This document shows, in pieces, positions 49,001 through 60,688 of a DNA stretch of 64,000 nucleotides. The notes beneath the pieces were generated by a model that did no database searches, was not told the DNA's origin, and was given only the letters and a program-made list of their open reading frames with translations. The stretch spans positions 80,048-144,047 of the forward strand of contig DF237130.1 in NCBI GenBank assembly GCA_000708835.1, in the 5' to 3' direction. The number at the start of each line of letters is the position of its first letter. Position 1 is the stretch's first letter. This stretch comes from Klebsormidium nitens (taxonomy: Eukaryota; Streptophyta; Klebsormidiophyceae; Klebsormidiales; Klebsormidiaceae). Both the position numbers and the translations under genes were made by a program.

Positions 49001-52000
49001 GTCGGTGCCCATAGGCTGCGAGCTATTGATGTAAAATATTCTGAGCTGAGCATCAGCTTTTCTGACCTATGGTATCGCAGTAGGATTTCTCGACGAATTT
49101 GCATTGCCTGATCGCACATCTAGGAAGCATGCGGTACAAGCGTGCGGATGCCAAAGACCGAGAGTCCAAGTCAATCAACAGCAATCTGCTTCGAAGCGCT
49201 ACCAATCTGAACAACAATATGCAGCAACGATCGTCGAGACAAGATCCACATGGCTTTGTCTCCAGGCAGATTTTGGAGCACATGTCTTGCGTGAACTTTA
49301 GCCTACTCCCCCCATTCGGTGCGCAGGTGGTGTACAGCGAGGTGGTCCGCTCGGTGGACGTGTCGTCCGTGGTGGGCCGCTGCGAAGTGAGGCGGCCGAG
49401 TGAAATAGGCGACCTGGCGGCGTACCACGAGCGGGACAACACTTTCGTGTGCGTGGCCAAGTGGGACGCCAAGGCACGAGCCAAGAAACAGGTGCGCATC
49501 CGCCAATTACCGCCCGGCAAAGGCCGCTAAGACATTCGGGGGTCTGCCTACAGGAGGCTCGCATGTCTTTCAAACATGGCGGCCCTGCAATGCTTTCAGC
49601 ATGATGGGGCTGAAGTAAAACGTACTTTCGCCCGTGCCAATCAGAGGCCTGATGATGAATCAAGGTGGTGTGCCAAGAACTTTTCATATCGCGCTTCGCT
49701 GACCATTCTTCGTCTGCCAGAGGGTCCGTCGATTGTAGCTTGCAAAGACCCTCTCGGTCTGGGCTGCCACTGGCCTTCGCTTGAACTGATCTCGTATTAT
49801 GCTGCTTGAATGAGCCCTGACCGCTGAGGGCCTAACTGTGCAGCTCGACGCTGACATAATCCTGGGGGGAACGGAGCCGATGGAGACGTGCGAGGCGCCG
49901 GCGCGCGCGCGGGCGGCTGCGAAGGGCAAGGGCAAGGCGGTGGAAGGGGCAGAGGACATGGACACGGAGGGGCAGAGCGGGGACGACGGCAAGCTGGCCA
50001 CGCTGGATATCTTTGCCGGCTGCGGCGGACTATCGGAAGGACTGCAACAGTCAGGTGGGCCGCCCAGAGGCTTCGAAGCCCTTGCACCTGGCCGGGGAAC
50101 CTCGATTCTTTTCTTCGGGACTGTTTGCGTTTGTAGCGAGAAGGGCAAGTAAGCCCTTCACCGCGGTGGTTTGAGGACAATCTATACTTCAAACCAGCCT
50201 TAAACAATGGGAGTACAGTACTCGGTACTCGGTACTCGGTACTCGGGACTCGGTACTCGGCCTGCAACTTCAAGTAAGGACACACAGCCCGGCCGCTTTC
50301 GCGCGTGACCTGCCTCACTGCACTGGACTTCCGTGGCGGCCAGCCTGCCCTGGTGCCAAGGCGACCCGTGTCGCTCGTTTCGCTTTGACTATCAGGATGC
50401 TCACTTTCTGCCAAGGCCGCTCACGTGAGTTTTTGTGGTTGGTGTGCAGGCGTGTCCCGCACGCGGTGGGCCATCGAGTATGAGCAGCCCGCGGCGGACG
50501 CCTTCAAGCTGAACCACCCCGACGCAGAAGTGTTCTGCGAAAATTGCAACGTCGTGCTGCGGTAAGCGCGCGGTCTCAGCCCGTTGCTTTCAGGCCCCTG
50601 TTCTGGCGCGGTCCTTGAACCGGACAAGGATTGCACCGGGGAGGGGAGCTCCTGGGAAACATTTTGTCAACTAATATGCTGCGAATTGCTTCGAGAAGAT
50701 ATGTTTAGTGACATGAGATAGATGTGTCTAGCTTTCCAACGTCCTCCGTCCGACGCCCGAGCACAGCTGCCACACTTGCTCACCTGCAAACCCTGCCCGC
50801 TTGCAGGGCGGCCATGGAGGAAGGCGGCGACGCGGCGGGCTGCAAGAGCACCCCGGAAGCAGAGGAGGGCGCCGCGGCTTTCGACGCCGACAAGCGTGCC
50901 AGGCTGCCCCGCCCCGGCCAGGTCGACTTTATCAACGGGGGCCCGCCCTGCCAGGTGAACACGCCTCCCTGCTGCTTGCATTATTGACAGATTTCCAATT
51001 TTGCTTTCCTTCCCTTCGATTGGGATTCGTTCTCAAGTCTACAGTAAGCAGCATTAGACAGCCTGCACACAAACTTGCATGGCAGACAACGTCATGCCGG
51101 AAACGCCGACTTCTGCTTTCGGAAGAACTGCTTGCTGAAAACGTGTGTTGTCGCCATAGAAAGATTCTGCTCAACACCTTGGAATATGTCCTATCTCCGC
51201 TGCATTCCTCATCTAGCCAAACACTATACGGCGAGCTATCTTTTGAGTACAATGTAACCGAAGCTGACAGTTTTATATCAACTGAGCCCTCTGAATCTGA
51301 CGTGGCATGCCCGTGTTGTTGGCAGGGCTTCTCCGGCATGAACCGGTTCAACACGGGGGCGTGGAGCAAGGTGCAGTGCGAGATGATCCTGGCGTTTTTG
51401 TCTTTCGCGGACTACTTCCGGCCGCGCTTCTTCCTGCTGGAGAACGTGCGCAACTTCGTCTCCTTCAACAAGGGCCAGACCTTCCGCCTCACGCTCGCCT
51501 CGCTCCTCGAAATGGGATATCAGGTGACCGCCCGCACGCACAGCTTGTGAAGCAAGTGGCCGCAGGAACTTTGGATAGCAGCCATAGCAGCCAGAGGGGC
51601 AACGCGTCGCGACTCCTTTGGGCTTGCCACATGAGACCCTGGCATGGGAAATGCAGTATCGCAACATAAGCTGGACAGAACAAAAAGTCGTTGACAACCC
51701 TCCTACCATGCTGGAGCTGCTTTTGGTCAGGCAGTTACTCCTAGGGTGTGCTCTTTCGTTGACTTTAAGTCCAAGCGCAGTGCGAGAATTCCTTGAGCCG
51801 CTTTCAAGTCCGGCAACGGCTTGAGCGGTGCTGCCGGGTGGGTGCAGGTCCGCTTCGGCGTGCTGCAGGCGGGCAACTACGGCGTGTCGCAGTCGCGCAA
51901 GCGCGCCTTCATCTGGGCGGCCGCGCCGGGCGAGGTCCTCCCCGAGTGGCCCGAGCCCAGCCACGTCTTCCTCTCCGCGCAGCTCAAGGTCACGCTCCCA

Positions 52001-54246
52001 GGTAAAGCCGCGCACCGCCCCGCCAACGGGCGCAGCAGAAACAGCCCGAGCTGCGGCCCTCCGGGAGTGGCTAGACTGGCCTGCACGCACGCCCGGTGTA
52101 TTAGTTTGCAAAGTGCATTGCGTTCCTTCAGCCGGTTTTATAGTCTGGAGGGTATTCTCGTAAAACCTTCACGATTCCGAAAAGTGTCCTTCCGAAAAAG
52201 TCTCCTAAGCAAATCGAGTTCTCCTGCCGCTCCACTTGAACATTCTGAGCCGGCTGTAGCAACAAGTGACAGGAGACAACGCTGATTTCAGCAAAATGGT
52301 TCTTTCAAAATCAAAAGCATTCAGAATCTGAGAACGAAAGAGGTGGTCATATATTCGTATATTCGTTTCAACTGGTCCGCTCTGTTAAGTCAGATCAAGC
52401 GACCCTTGTTAGTCTCCCATTTGTCATCGTCGCTGAATCCGATGTTCCAACCCGTGCAGGCGGCATCCAGTACGCGGCTGTCCGGGACGGCCGCGAGGGC
52501 GCGCCCCTGCGCAGCGTGACGGTGCGCGACACCATCGGGGACCTGCCGCCCGTGACCAACGGCGCAGCGCAGGAGGACATCCCGGTGAGCCACTCGCCCG
52601 ACTCTGCCTCGAGCGTTGCGCCTACAGAAAGCCGGCGTCTACAATGTCGCTGCAACATTTGCCAATACGACTCTTCTCGCAGGCTTCGGAAAGGGTTGTC
52701 CGGCCTTAATCCTTGTTTACGGTTATCTCTTGAATTAATCTGAGGCAAGGAACGTAAGCGGCAGCGGTCACCCAGGAAGCAATGCTGTGCTGTTTTTGTG
52801 TAGCGAATCCGAAGCAAGCCCGTCATCCTTTTCGAGTCCTCTCAGGAGCTGAGGTGTGATTCTGTGCCTCTGGTGCAGTACGGGGAGGCTCCCGTGTCGA
52901 CGTTCCAGCGTGCCATCCGCGGTGACGAAACGCGGCTGGTGGACCACATCGCGAAGGAGATGAACGAGCTCAACCTGCTGCGCTGCCAGCACGTGCCGCG
53001 CGAAACCGCCGGCGCCGACTGGCGCGTCCTCAAAACCCTACCCACCGAAGTTCGCATGGTGAGTGCAGGAAGGAACGCGCCGGCAGGGCGCCCCAAGAAA
53101 CCGCATAGCAGGAGGCCGCGAGGGCGGCTGCTATATGGAGATACGGAGGTCTTAACTTCGGACTAGTCCCTCTCCAGTTGTCTTGGACCGCCGCAGGGAA
53201 AGAGTGCTAAGCTCAGGCAACGATGAGGCGGCCGTTAAGCCCGTTTCTTCGCATTCTGAGCCTGCCCAAGCGTCTGGTCTGCTGAGGGCACTGAATTGAA
53301 AGTTGCAGGCATGCCTCGCTTTTCAAAGTCTTGTTTCCTGCCCGCTCGCCTGCTTTTGCTCACGGCGCGTGCGGGTGCGCGGTGCAGGTGACGCTGAGCA
53401 ACGGGCAGGTGGAGGACCTGGTGCCGTGGTGTTTGCCCAACACGGCGGAGCGGCACAACGAGTGGAAGGGCCTCTTCGGACGGCTGGACTGGAACGGCAA
53501 CTTCCCGACGTCCGTCACCGACCCGCAGCCCATGGGCAAAGTGGGCATGTGCTTCCACCCCTACCAGGACCGCATCGTCACAGTGCGCGAGTGCGCGCGC
53601 TCCCAGGTCAGGCCCACGCGAAGTCGGCCGCTTAAGTGCCTGGAAGGAGCCGTAATCTGTTGAATTTCTTAGTAGAAACAGTGCACCGTGCCAGCTGCAC
53701 CGATGTCAATCTTACCGCACGTGGGCGGCCACTCTGGCAACGACGTCGGCGTGACTGAATTTTGGTTACAGCGAAGGCGACCAAAGCAAACCTGCTCGAG
53801 GCTAACTCTTGTCGCGAGCAGCTGTCTGCTCCGCTGTTCAAGCAGAACTGCAAACCGCGCAAAGCTTATCCCTGATTCGAATCACTGGTCCAAGTCACTG
53901 ACACGAGGCGCATCATTTCGTTCTCGACTGATTTGCGTCTCCTATGCTTTCTTGAAAGGTGAAGCGGCTCAGACCAGGCTTTCCATCCAGTTCCTCGTCT
54001 TTGCCTTCTGCTTGAGATCCTGTTTGACGTTTGACTCTGGTTGCTGTGGATCGGATTCGGAGTCGTGCTCTTCTCTGTTGAGATGCCTGACATGTTTTCT
54101 CTGCACAGGGTTTCCCGGATCGGTACCGGTTTAGCGGAACGATCCAGGCCAAGCATCGGCAGATTGGGAACGCTGTGCCGCCTCCCCTGGCCAAGGCACT
54201 GGGCAAGAAGCTCAAGGAGGCCGTCGAGAAGGCAAACGGATACTGA
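43013..54246 (+). CDS. MET1: Maintenance DNA (cytosine-5) methyltransferase, MET1/DNMT1 type
   Basis: Eighteen exons keep phase and give 1,584 residues: 43013-43046, 43441-44405, 44674-44810, 45170-45665, 46036-46320, 46703-47274, 47844-48162, 48590-48886, 49327-49491, 49844-50054, 50450-50561, 50807-50954, 51326-51523, 51848-52001, 52460-52584, 52879-53058, 53388-53606, 54109-54246. Two replication-foci-like regions (about 50-190 and 380-545; the second has [20 protein letters not shown]) precede two BAH domains (about 720-870 and 930-1090). A short Lys-Gly linker ([10 protein letters not shown]) follows. The catalytic domain has motif [13 protein letters not shown] (Asp about 1145), motif IV GGPPCQ with catalytic Cys about 1246, motif [11 protein letters not shown] (Glu about 1286), motif [15 protein letters not shown] and motif [16 protein letters not shown]. 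All key residues are present, so an active CG maintenance enzyme is expected. The start ATG follows an in-frame stop. No CXXC domain is seen, as in plant MET1. Confidence 0.95.
50218..50260. repeat. 7-bp microsatellite (GGTACTC) in a methyltransferase intron
   Basis: About six units of GGTACTC, one with a changed base (GGGACTC), lie in the intron after the motif I exon. The array is not coding. Confidence 0.85.
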
Positions 54247-55622
54247 AGATTATTCTCATGACGTGCAGCCGAGACTGCTATCGAGTTGTTCCAACGTCTC
54301 AAACGAGTTGTACTTAGCTAGACGCGGCCTGTTGAGGACACCGATTGTAACTCGTTATCAGCCTTATCCAACGTGTTATTAGGTGACCGCTTGCCATCGC
54401 ATAGACAAAGCTACTGGAGCAGTGGGTCGACCACTACTAAATGCAGGCTTGCCTCATTGATTTGCTGAGCAAAGTCACAATTGGAAGACAGAATCACATT
54501 GTTCGTTTGTGCGCGTTTAATATTGCGGGTACAGTGACTCAACGTGACCAAGCCATGCAAGCCTGGCCACCTTTGTTACGAGCTTGAATTTGAAGTATGA
54601 AATTTCATGCGCAGCATGAAATTTAACCCAGCCTGCGCGCGGGCCGTGCCAGGCCGGACCCAGGCCTGGCACGGCATGTGGCGGACAGCCGCGGCCGCCC
54701 GGGCCAGCTCGAATCAAGTTGCTCGAACTGCAATATATCAATTTGATGCAAAATCAACATACGAGTACGACGTACCGCACAACCATATCGCATCGTGTAG
54801 AATCATACCGTACCGTTCATGCGCGCGCGTGTGCAACTTGGCAACTTGAAGGGATGTGACCGGACGGCCGCCGGCCACCATGGCCAGGGCGGCCCGGGCA
54901 GCAATCTGAGTCAGACTGTCACCTTTCAAGTAATCACATGTATTCAGAGCTGATCGCCGCTCGGCGCTTCGATCACCGCTGGAGCCTAAATTAATCATGA
55001 GTTCGGAGCAGACTCAATATTGAGCAATCTACATACGCACGTGGCTGATATCGTATAAACTAGGCCATGTCGAGCTAGTTATCAAGCAGGCCCCGCAGCG
55101 ATTGGTTCGGAAGTGACGTACAGGATTAAGTTGGCATCCAGCTATGCACGATACCGTGAATCGAGTTACCATCTTATGCAAGGGGCACTTGAATTGGACT
55201 TTAAAGGGCTATACCTGGTTCTCAGCTTACCATACATCTAATTCCACCCAAACGTCTTGCAAAAGAACGGCTGGGGCTAAGCCCGCAAACAGGTACTCTA
55301 ACAAGATCGCTAACTATAGTCATTCCAACTCTTACGATAAGCCTCCCTGTAAGCAGGCTGGTTAGCACAATCACACCTGGTTTGCATCCGCCTCCAAGCT
55401 GCTAGAAGTCAAGGCGGTATGCGCGAGGTGGGCTCCGGGTGCCTTAGTTGCATCAACAACGTCATTTATCGCACCGTCCTACGGCACCTGTTTGCAAGAA
55501 GACCTAAGCTCAGCAACAACCCACTATCGCTCCTAGAAGTATCTGCAACTTGAAGCACCTTTGTAATTCACCATAACACTTATCAGACTTCAGGTAACAC
55601 ACATTAGCCTAAAGCAGATGCT
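54247..55622. other. Convergent intergenic spacer with two hairpins
   Basis: This spacer lies between the 3' ends of the methyltransferase gene (+) and the OZ1-like gene (-). Apart from the paired inverted repeats at 54600-54675, I see no gene or RNA here. Confidence 0.6.
54600..54675. repeat. Two adjacent perfect inverted repeats
   Basis: First hairpin: AAATTTCATGC (54600-54610), loop GCA, GCATGAAATTT (54614-54624). Second: GCCGTGCCAGGCC (54643-54655), loop GGACCCA, GGCCTGGCACGGC (54663-54675). Both stems are perfect. They lie about 350 bp past the methyltransferase stop. They may be remnants of a small transposon or transcript-end structures; nothing decides between these. Confidence 0.7.
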
Positions 55623-58600
55623 TCAGTAATCTCCTCCGTAACCCCCTCCCCGTGAGCCCCCNNNNNNNNNNNNNNNNNNNNTCCCCCGTCGAGCCCCCCC
55701 CCGTACGCTTCCTCTCCCCCGTCCCCCCGCCCCCCACTAGCCTCCCCCTCCCCTGCGTCCCCCATAGCCCTCCCTGCGCTCGCCGCCATACCCTCCTCGT
55801 CCGCCCCTTCCTCCTCCGTACGAGTCGTCTCCCCCCCCGTATCCGCTGTCCCTGCGCTCGTAGCCCCTCGACTGCCCGCCATATCCCCCTTCTCTGCCGC
55901 CGTATCCCCCTCCCCTACCGCCGTAAACCCCTCCTCCGTAGCTGCCCCCGCCCCGGCCCTCCCTCCGGTTCCCGTATCCGCTGCTGCGGCCCCCCGATCC
56001 GCCTCGCCCATAGCCGCGGCTAGACGGGCCGTAGCCTCGCCCATCGAAGCGCTCCTCCGCCTGCCACGGTCCAAAGAAAAAGATAAGACTAGGCCAGTCT
56101 GACCGTCGACTGGGGATGGACGTTGCAAAGAGCCAGCATCATCTCAAGGGAGGCAAAGATTCGCCGCCGTGTCAAGTGCAGTGCGAAATGTGCAGCTCTT
56201 ACGGCCGAGCCCAATGTTACATAACGGTTTGAGCCGTGAACAAATACACATGCTTTCACTTTCAAATCAACACATAGACCCCAGGACCCAGGAGGCCCTT
56301 CTCAAGAGAGTGAGCATCCCTGGCTGAAACAAACATTTGAAAGACCGCACGGCCCCCACCTGATCGTCGTCTGCTCCCCAGCCCCCCCTCTCCTCGTCGT
56401 CGTCATACGCTGGCCTGCGCCCCTGCGCCCTGGGCACAAAGGTGCGTGCCACGTCGCCCTCCTCGGCGTCGCTGTTCCTCCTCCCGCCTGCCACGTCTGC
56501 CTCCTCTTCCCCGCCTAGCGCCGGCTTCCACTCCTCATATGCGCGCCTGCCAGGAGCCGGGCCGCCGCGCCTCCTGCTGACTTCTTGCCCGTCGTCGTCG
56601 TCGAAGCGCGCGCTGTAGCCGCCGAGGTCGTCCTCTTCTTCCGCGGAACGCCTCCCACGGCCGCCGTACGCGGGGCGCCGCTCGCGGTCCTCATAACCAC
56701 CCCTGCGGCCCCCGCCAAAGCTGCACGGACCACACCCTGTGTCGGACACGAGTCCATGGCGAGTCGGGGGTATGCGCTCAAGCCGACAAGGACCTGGGTC
56801 TAACAAAAACTTCGTCGGCGGGGATCCGCAAGCGACGAGGAGTCTTTATCGTCATGCCAACACAAGTTGAGTGAGCTGCCGCCCTGGTCATTTGAACTGA
56901 ACCGCCCGAGTTGCCCCTTCAAACGTTCTCGGACGGTCCTCAGTACACTCTTCGCTCGCTCAAGCGACTGACTCAAAGCTTCGAGAACTAAAGAGTCAAT
57001 TCGAGAAGACTAAGCCGGCTGTTAATTCAACGAGCAGGTGGACAAATGGAGGATTCGAAAATTGTCCGCCACACGTCAGGTCTTCCAATGGAGCACCACG
57101 GCCCATCTCGAAGCGACAAGCATGGCGCCCGGTGGCTGTCTCCCGCCCAAGCGCGCTGCCTCACCTATCAGCTTCCTCCGAGAAGGAGCCCGACCTGCGG
57201 GGCCGGTACGCCTGGCCCCCCTCGCGCTCCCCCGCCCACCGGTCAGAAGGTCGGGGAGGACCGCGCTCGGCGTAACCGCCGCGCGCATCCCCATAAGCCG
57301 GTCGCTGCTGGCCATAACCGCCCCCCCGGAAGAGGGGGGCTCGGTCGCCATCAATGCCTGGGCCTGGCGCACCACAGCGCTTGCACACCACGTTGCGGGC
57401 GAAGTTGGGGAACGCACAGCTGCAGGGGACGGGGGAAGCGACGTGAGGACCAGGCTGGAACGACGGGCTAGGCAGGGCGCTGGGGAAATAAGCACTTCGT
57501 GAACCAAAATGATACCCAAGAGAACAGTGTTGTGCTTGCTGCCTCTCGCAGGGACTTGACACATCGTTCTCTCGAACAAGCTGAGGTTTGCAAAAGTTCT
57601 AGGAGTCCTAGAAGATGGACTTGCGGCCCTCACTCCTTGCACTTCCAGTCCCCTGGCAGCATCTCCGAGTTGGGCGGGGCACCACGCTCGCGGTCGCGGC
57701 CCCCGTAGCCGCGGTCCGCATAGCCCCCCGGAGTCCAGGTCGGGGCCTCGCGCAGCTTGGGGGCCTTCGGCTCCTGCAGGCACGACAGAGAGACGTTAAG
57801 GAAACGCCCAAAAGCGCCCTGTTCGAACATGTCCTCCAAACGAGCAACCCAAAATATATGTAGTCCCAGGTGATGGTTGCAAGCTGATAGGCACCTTACA
57901 GAAGCTGGCGAAAACTCGAGGTAGACCCAAAGACGCCCAAGATGGCGGCAGAGCTTCGGGTTTGTAGGAAAACGCTGGCGTGTAACAGCGGTCAACTCGC
58001 CTCACCCTGACACGGTAAGGCTCAACGACTTGATCGAAGACCCATGTATCAAACAAAGGATCCAAAACCGCCAACTGAAGTCAACAGTTTCTGGACGAGT
58101 GCGTTCTCTCAGAAACAACGACGCTTGCCACTGTGATACAGAGCTAAGTTAGCCTGGCGCCTCACCCCGCCCAGCCTCTGCTTGGGACGCGCCAGGTGCT
58201 TGGGCCGCTCTGTCTGCGCGCCCTGCACCAGGCTGCGGATGACAGTGCGTGCGGCAGCCTCCTGCTCGGGCGTGATCTCGGAGGCGGCAGGCCAGCGCAC
58301 GGCCTTGCCCGCGTACGCCTGGACCACGCGCAGCACGTCCTGGAACATCACCTCCTCGCTGCTCTTGGCAAACGCGCGCTGGCAGTCGCGCTTCTTGGCG
58401 CACTGAACACACACCTGGCAGGACACACGAGGGGGCGCCGCTCAGAAGGAGAGGTGAACAGAAACATGAATGCAGAGCAACAATAGGGTGCCACTCCGAC
58501 AAGCTCGCACATCAAAATGAGAAGAGGGGCGAAACCATGGCCGAGCTGACAATCTGTCCCCCATCATACACTCGTTCATCAGCACGCAGTGGCTTACCGC

Positions 58601-60379
58601 AGCCTCTGTAATCTGAAGGAGAGCGCGCACGCGCTTGGAGGCATTGACGGCCTTCCGCTCAAGGGTGCAGCAGTCATCCTTGACCAGCACACGCAGCGCG
58701 TCGCGATCAGGCAACCTGCAGCAACGGGAGATGACCACCTCAACACGGGGGCGACTTAGAAGAAGCAGGTGATGACAGATAGTTCCTAAAGAAGAGGTGT
58801 GATAAGCAGAGAGGTTGAGCTGCTCAGAGGCTGAGCTGCTCCACCGGTGAAACGGACTTTTTGACATTCTGTTCGCCCACATAAGGTACATCCTCAAGAG
58901 GATTCGAATACGATGTGAATACCCTTGACGGTCTGCCCTCAATTGCAGAGGGCAAGGGGATGCTTTGTTCACTACCCCATTACAGAGCTCCCATCAATGC
59001 AACCTCTGTGCCATAGTCTCACCACTATGGGCATGGAAGCGGAACAGTCCTCCCTTCCTTTGCCACCTGTCCATAGCAATCCTTCCCCCGCTGAAGTGCC
59101 CACCTGATGATGTCGTCCCTGTCGCGCGCAAACTGCATGAGCGCGTGCTTGACCACCCCGCTGTCCCCATAGAACTCGGCGTCGCGGTCGCGCGCCTGGT
59201 CCACGGGGCGGTCCGCAAAGCTGTCAAACGAAAAGTAGTCGTGCGGGCCCTCCACCAGCGTGTCCAGGAACTCCGCCCACTCAGGCCACGGGTGCGGCAA
59301 GAAGCGGCCCGCGCCGCGCGCCCAGCTGGCGCGGTCCAGGTGCTCCTCCTCCGCGGCACTGTCATCGGCGGAGCCCTCCGAGAGGGTGACACCAGAGGCA
59401 CCACCGCGGCCTGCGCCAAAAAGAGTTGCCGACACATTAGGTGGGGAATTATTTGTGGATTCAGGAACTACTTGAAATCTATGGTGTAACTGCATCACAA
59501 CTGCCGGCTTGATGCCACCAGAGCAGAGGCAGGGGTGGCAAGAGGCCTCTACAGGGCCTTTTTGCGCACTCCTTGCCACCACCATTACCATCAGCTGCTC
59601 TGAAGAATGCTGGAGACGGCCCTGCACATTGGCCGCAAGCCACTGCATTTGAGAACTGGCCCAAACCTTATCCGTCTACCACCATCCTGCCATCGCTATT
59701 TGTGAAACCACCAGTGATGCTGCAATGCAACGTGCGAAAGTGGGCATTTGAGCTGCACCATCACACCCTCACCTTCTTGCGTGAGCGACACGCGGTCATA
59801 CGAAGTGGCAGCTTCCTGTCCTCCAGCTGCGTCCTCCTCGTACCCTTCCTTGAACCAGCCGCTCAGCTCCGTGTTGCCTAGTATATCTTCGCTGCTAGCT
59901 CTCGTACTGCTGGCCCCATTGATCGCCTCTTGCTCCAAGGCCAGCGCCGCAACCCCATCTTCCCCCACCCCAGCATCAGCAGAGTGTCCTCCCCTCTCCT
60001 CCTCCTCATAACCAGCCTCGGCGCCAACCAGGTCGACTGCGAGTAGGCCATCCTCCTTGCCCGTGCCGCTGCCCTCTTCCGTACTCAGCGGGGCAGCACC
60101 AGTGCCGTCTGCAACAACCTCTGCCACTGCGTTATTCGACGCTCTCCGTTTCTGAGCTGCTTTCGAAGGTGCCGAGGGCCTTTGCAGCGCCCTCCCTGTG
60201 AAGATGGACACCAGGCAGGGGTGCTGAGGCAGGCGCAGGCCTGCCAAAGGAGAGCAGATGCGCGCAGGTCGCCATGCCCGGCTGACAGGACCAGCTCCGT
60301 CATTGCAAGGAGCATGGGGGCTGCAAATGGAGGACGACGAGAAGGCCGTCACGCAGCGGAGAGATGTGGTGGCCGCCAT
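55623..60379 (-). CDS. OZ1/VAR3-like RanBP2 zinc-finger organelle protein
   Basis: Eight minus-strand exons keep phase: 60379-59773, 59410-59104, 58715-58598, 58414-58166, 57773-57634, 57419-57165, 56720-56360 and 56060 to about 55737 or 55623. The N-terminus (MAATTSLRCVTAFSSSSICS) looks like a transit peptide. Residues ~240-430 match the conserved block of plant OZ1/VAR3-type proteins: HPWPEWAEFLDTL, an ALMQFARDRDDI segment, ERKAVNASKRVR and a three-Cys motif VCVQCAKKRDC. One RanBP2 finger follows, split by an intron: MLPGDWKCKDCAFPNF then ARNVVCKRCGAP, with Cys about 472, 475, 486 and 489. Relatives bind RNA and act in plastid RNA editing or splicing, which I infer here. The tail is Arg/Gly/Tyr-rich. 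In the assembled frame a TAG occurs at 55737-55739, but glycine-rich coding style continues to a TGA at 55623 across a gap of Ns, so the true end is uncertain. Confidence 0.85.
55662..55681. other. Assembly gap (20 Ns)
   Basis: Twenty Ns interrupt the C-rich strand of the OZ1-like gene's last exon. The length may be a placeholder. Homopolymer C-runs flank the gap on both sides, which makes local base errors likely. Confidence 0.95.
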
Positions 60380-60688
60380 GGCGGGCCGCTGAGAAAGTGA
60401 TTCTCTCAAAATGCTGACCACTTCGGGTTGGTAAAGGCTGCACAAATTGATTGGTAATGGTTGGAAGACCCCCTAGCTGGGCAACTTTGGTCGAAGCTGC
60501 ATGCGGAAGAAAAGCTCAGCAGCCACTGCCACTGCAACTGCCACTGCCACCTGTGAAGTCATGGAGCAAAAGACGTTTCTGAGCGACTTTCTGGACGGTG
60601 AGGGTGAGAATTTAAGCGTCATCAGGTCTACTGATTAGGTACAACCTCCAGACTCGCTTTGCCATAACAGACGTCATCCGTGCTGGTT
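60380..60688. promoter_or_regulatory. Short divergent promoter region
   Basis: Only 309 bp separate the start codons of the OZ1-like gene (-) and the WDR4-like gene (+), so both promoters and 5' UTRs must be packed here. The plus-strand leader contains a 45-codon upstream open frame at 60501-60638, which includes a six-base Ala-Thr repeat (GCCACT)n at 60522-60551. A donor-like GTGAGG at about 60597 and an acceptor-like ACAG before 60671 could mark a 5' UTR intron. Confidence 0.55.

Noticed and set aside
60501-60638. The 45-codon frame as a first coding exon of the WDR4-like gene
   Set aside because: Splicing its GTGAGG donor to the acceptor before 60671 puts the main protein out of frame and meets a stop, so it is better seen as an upstream open frame.
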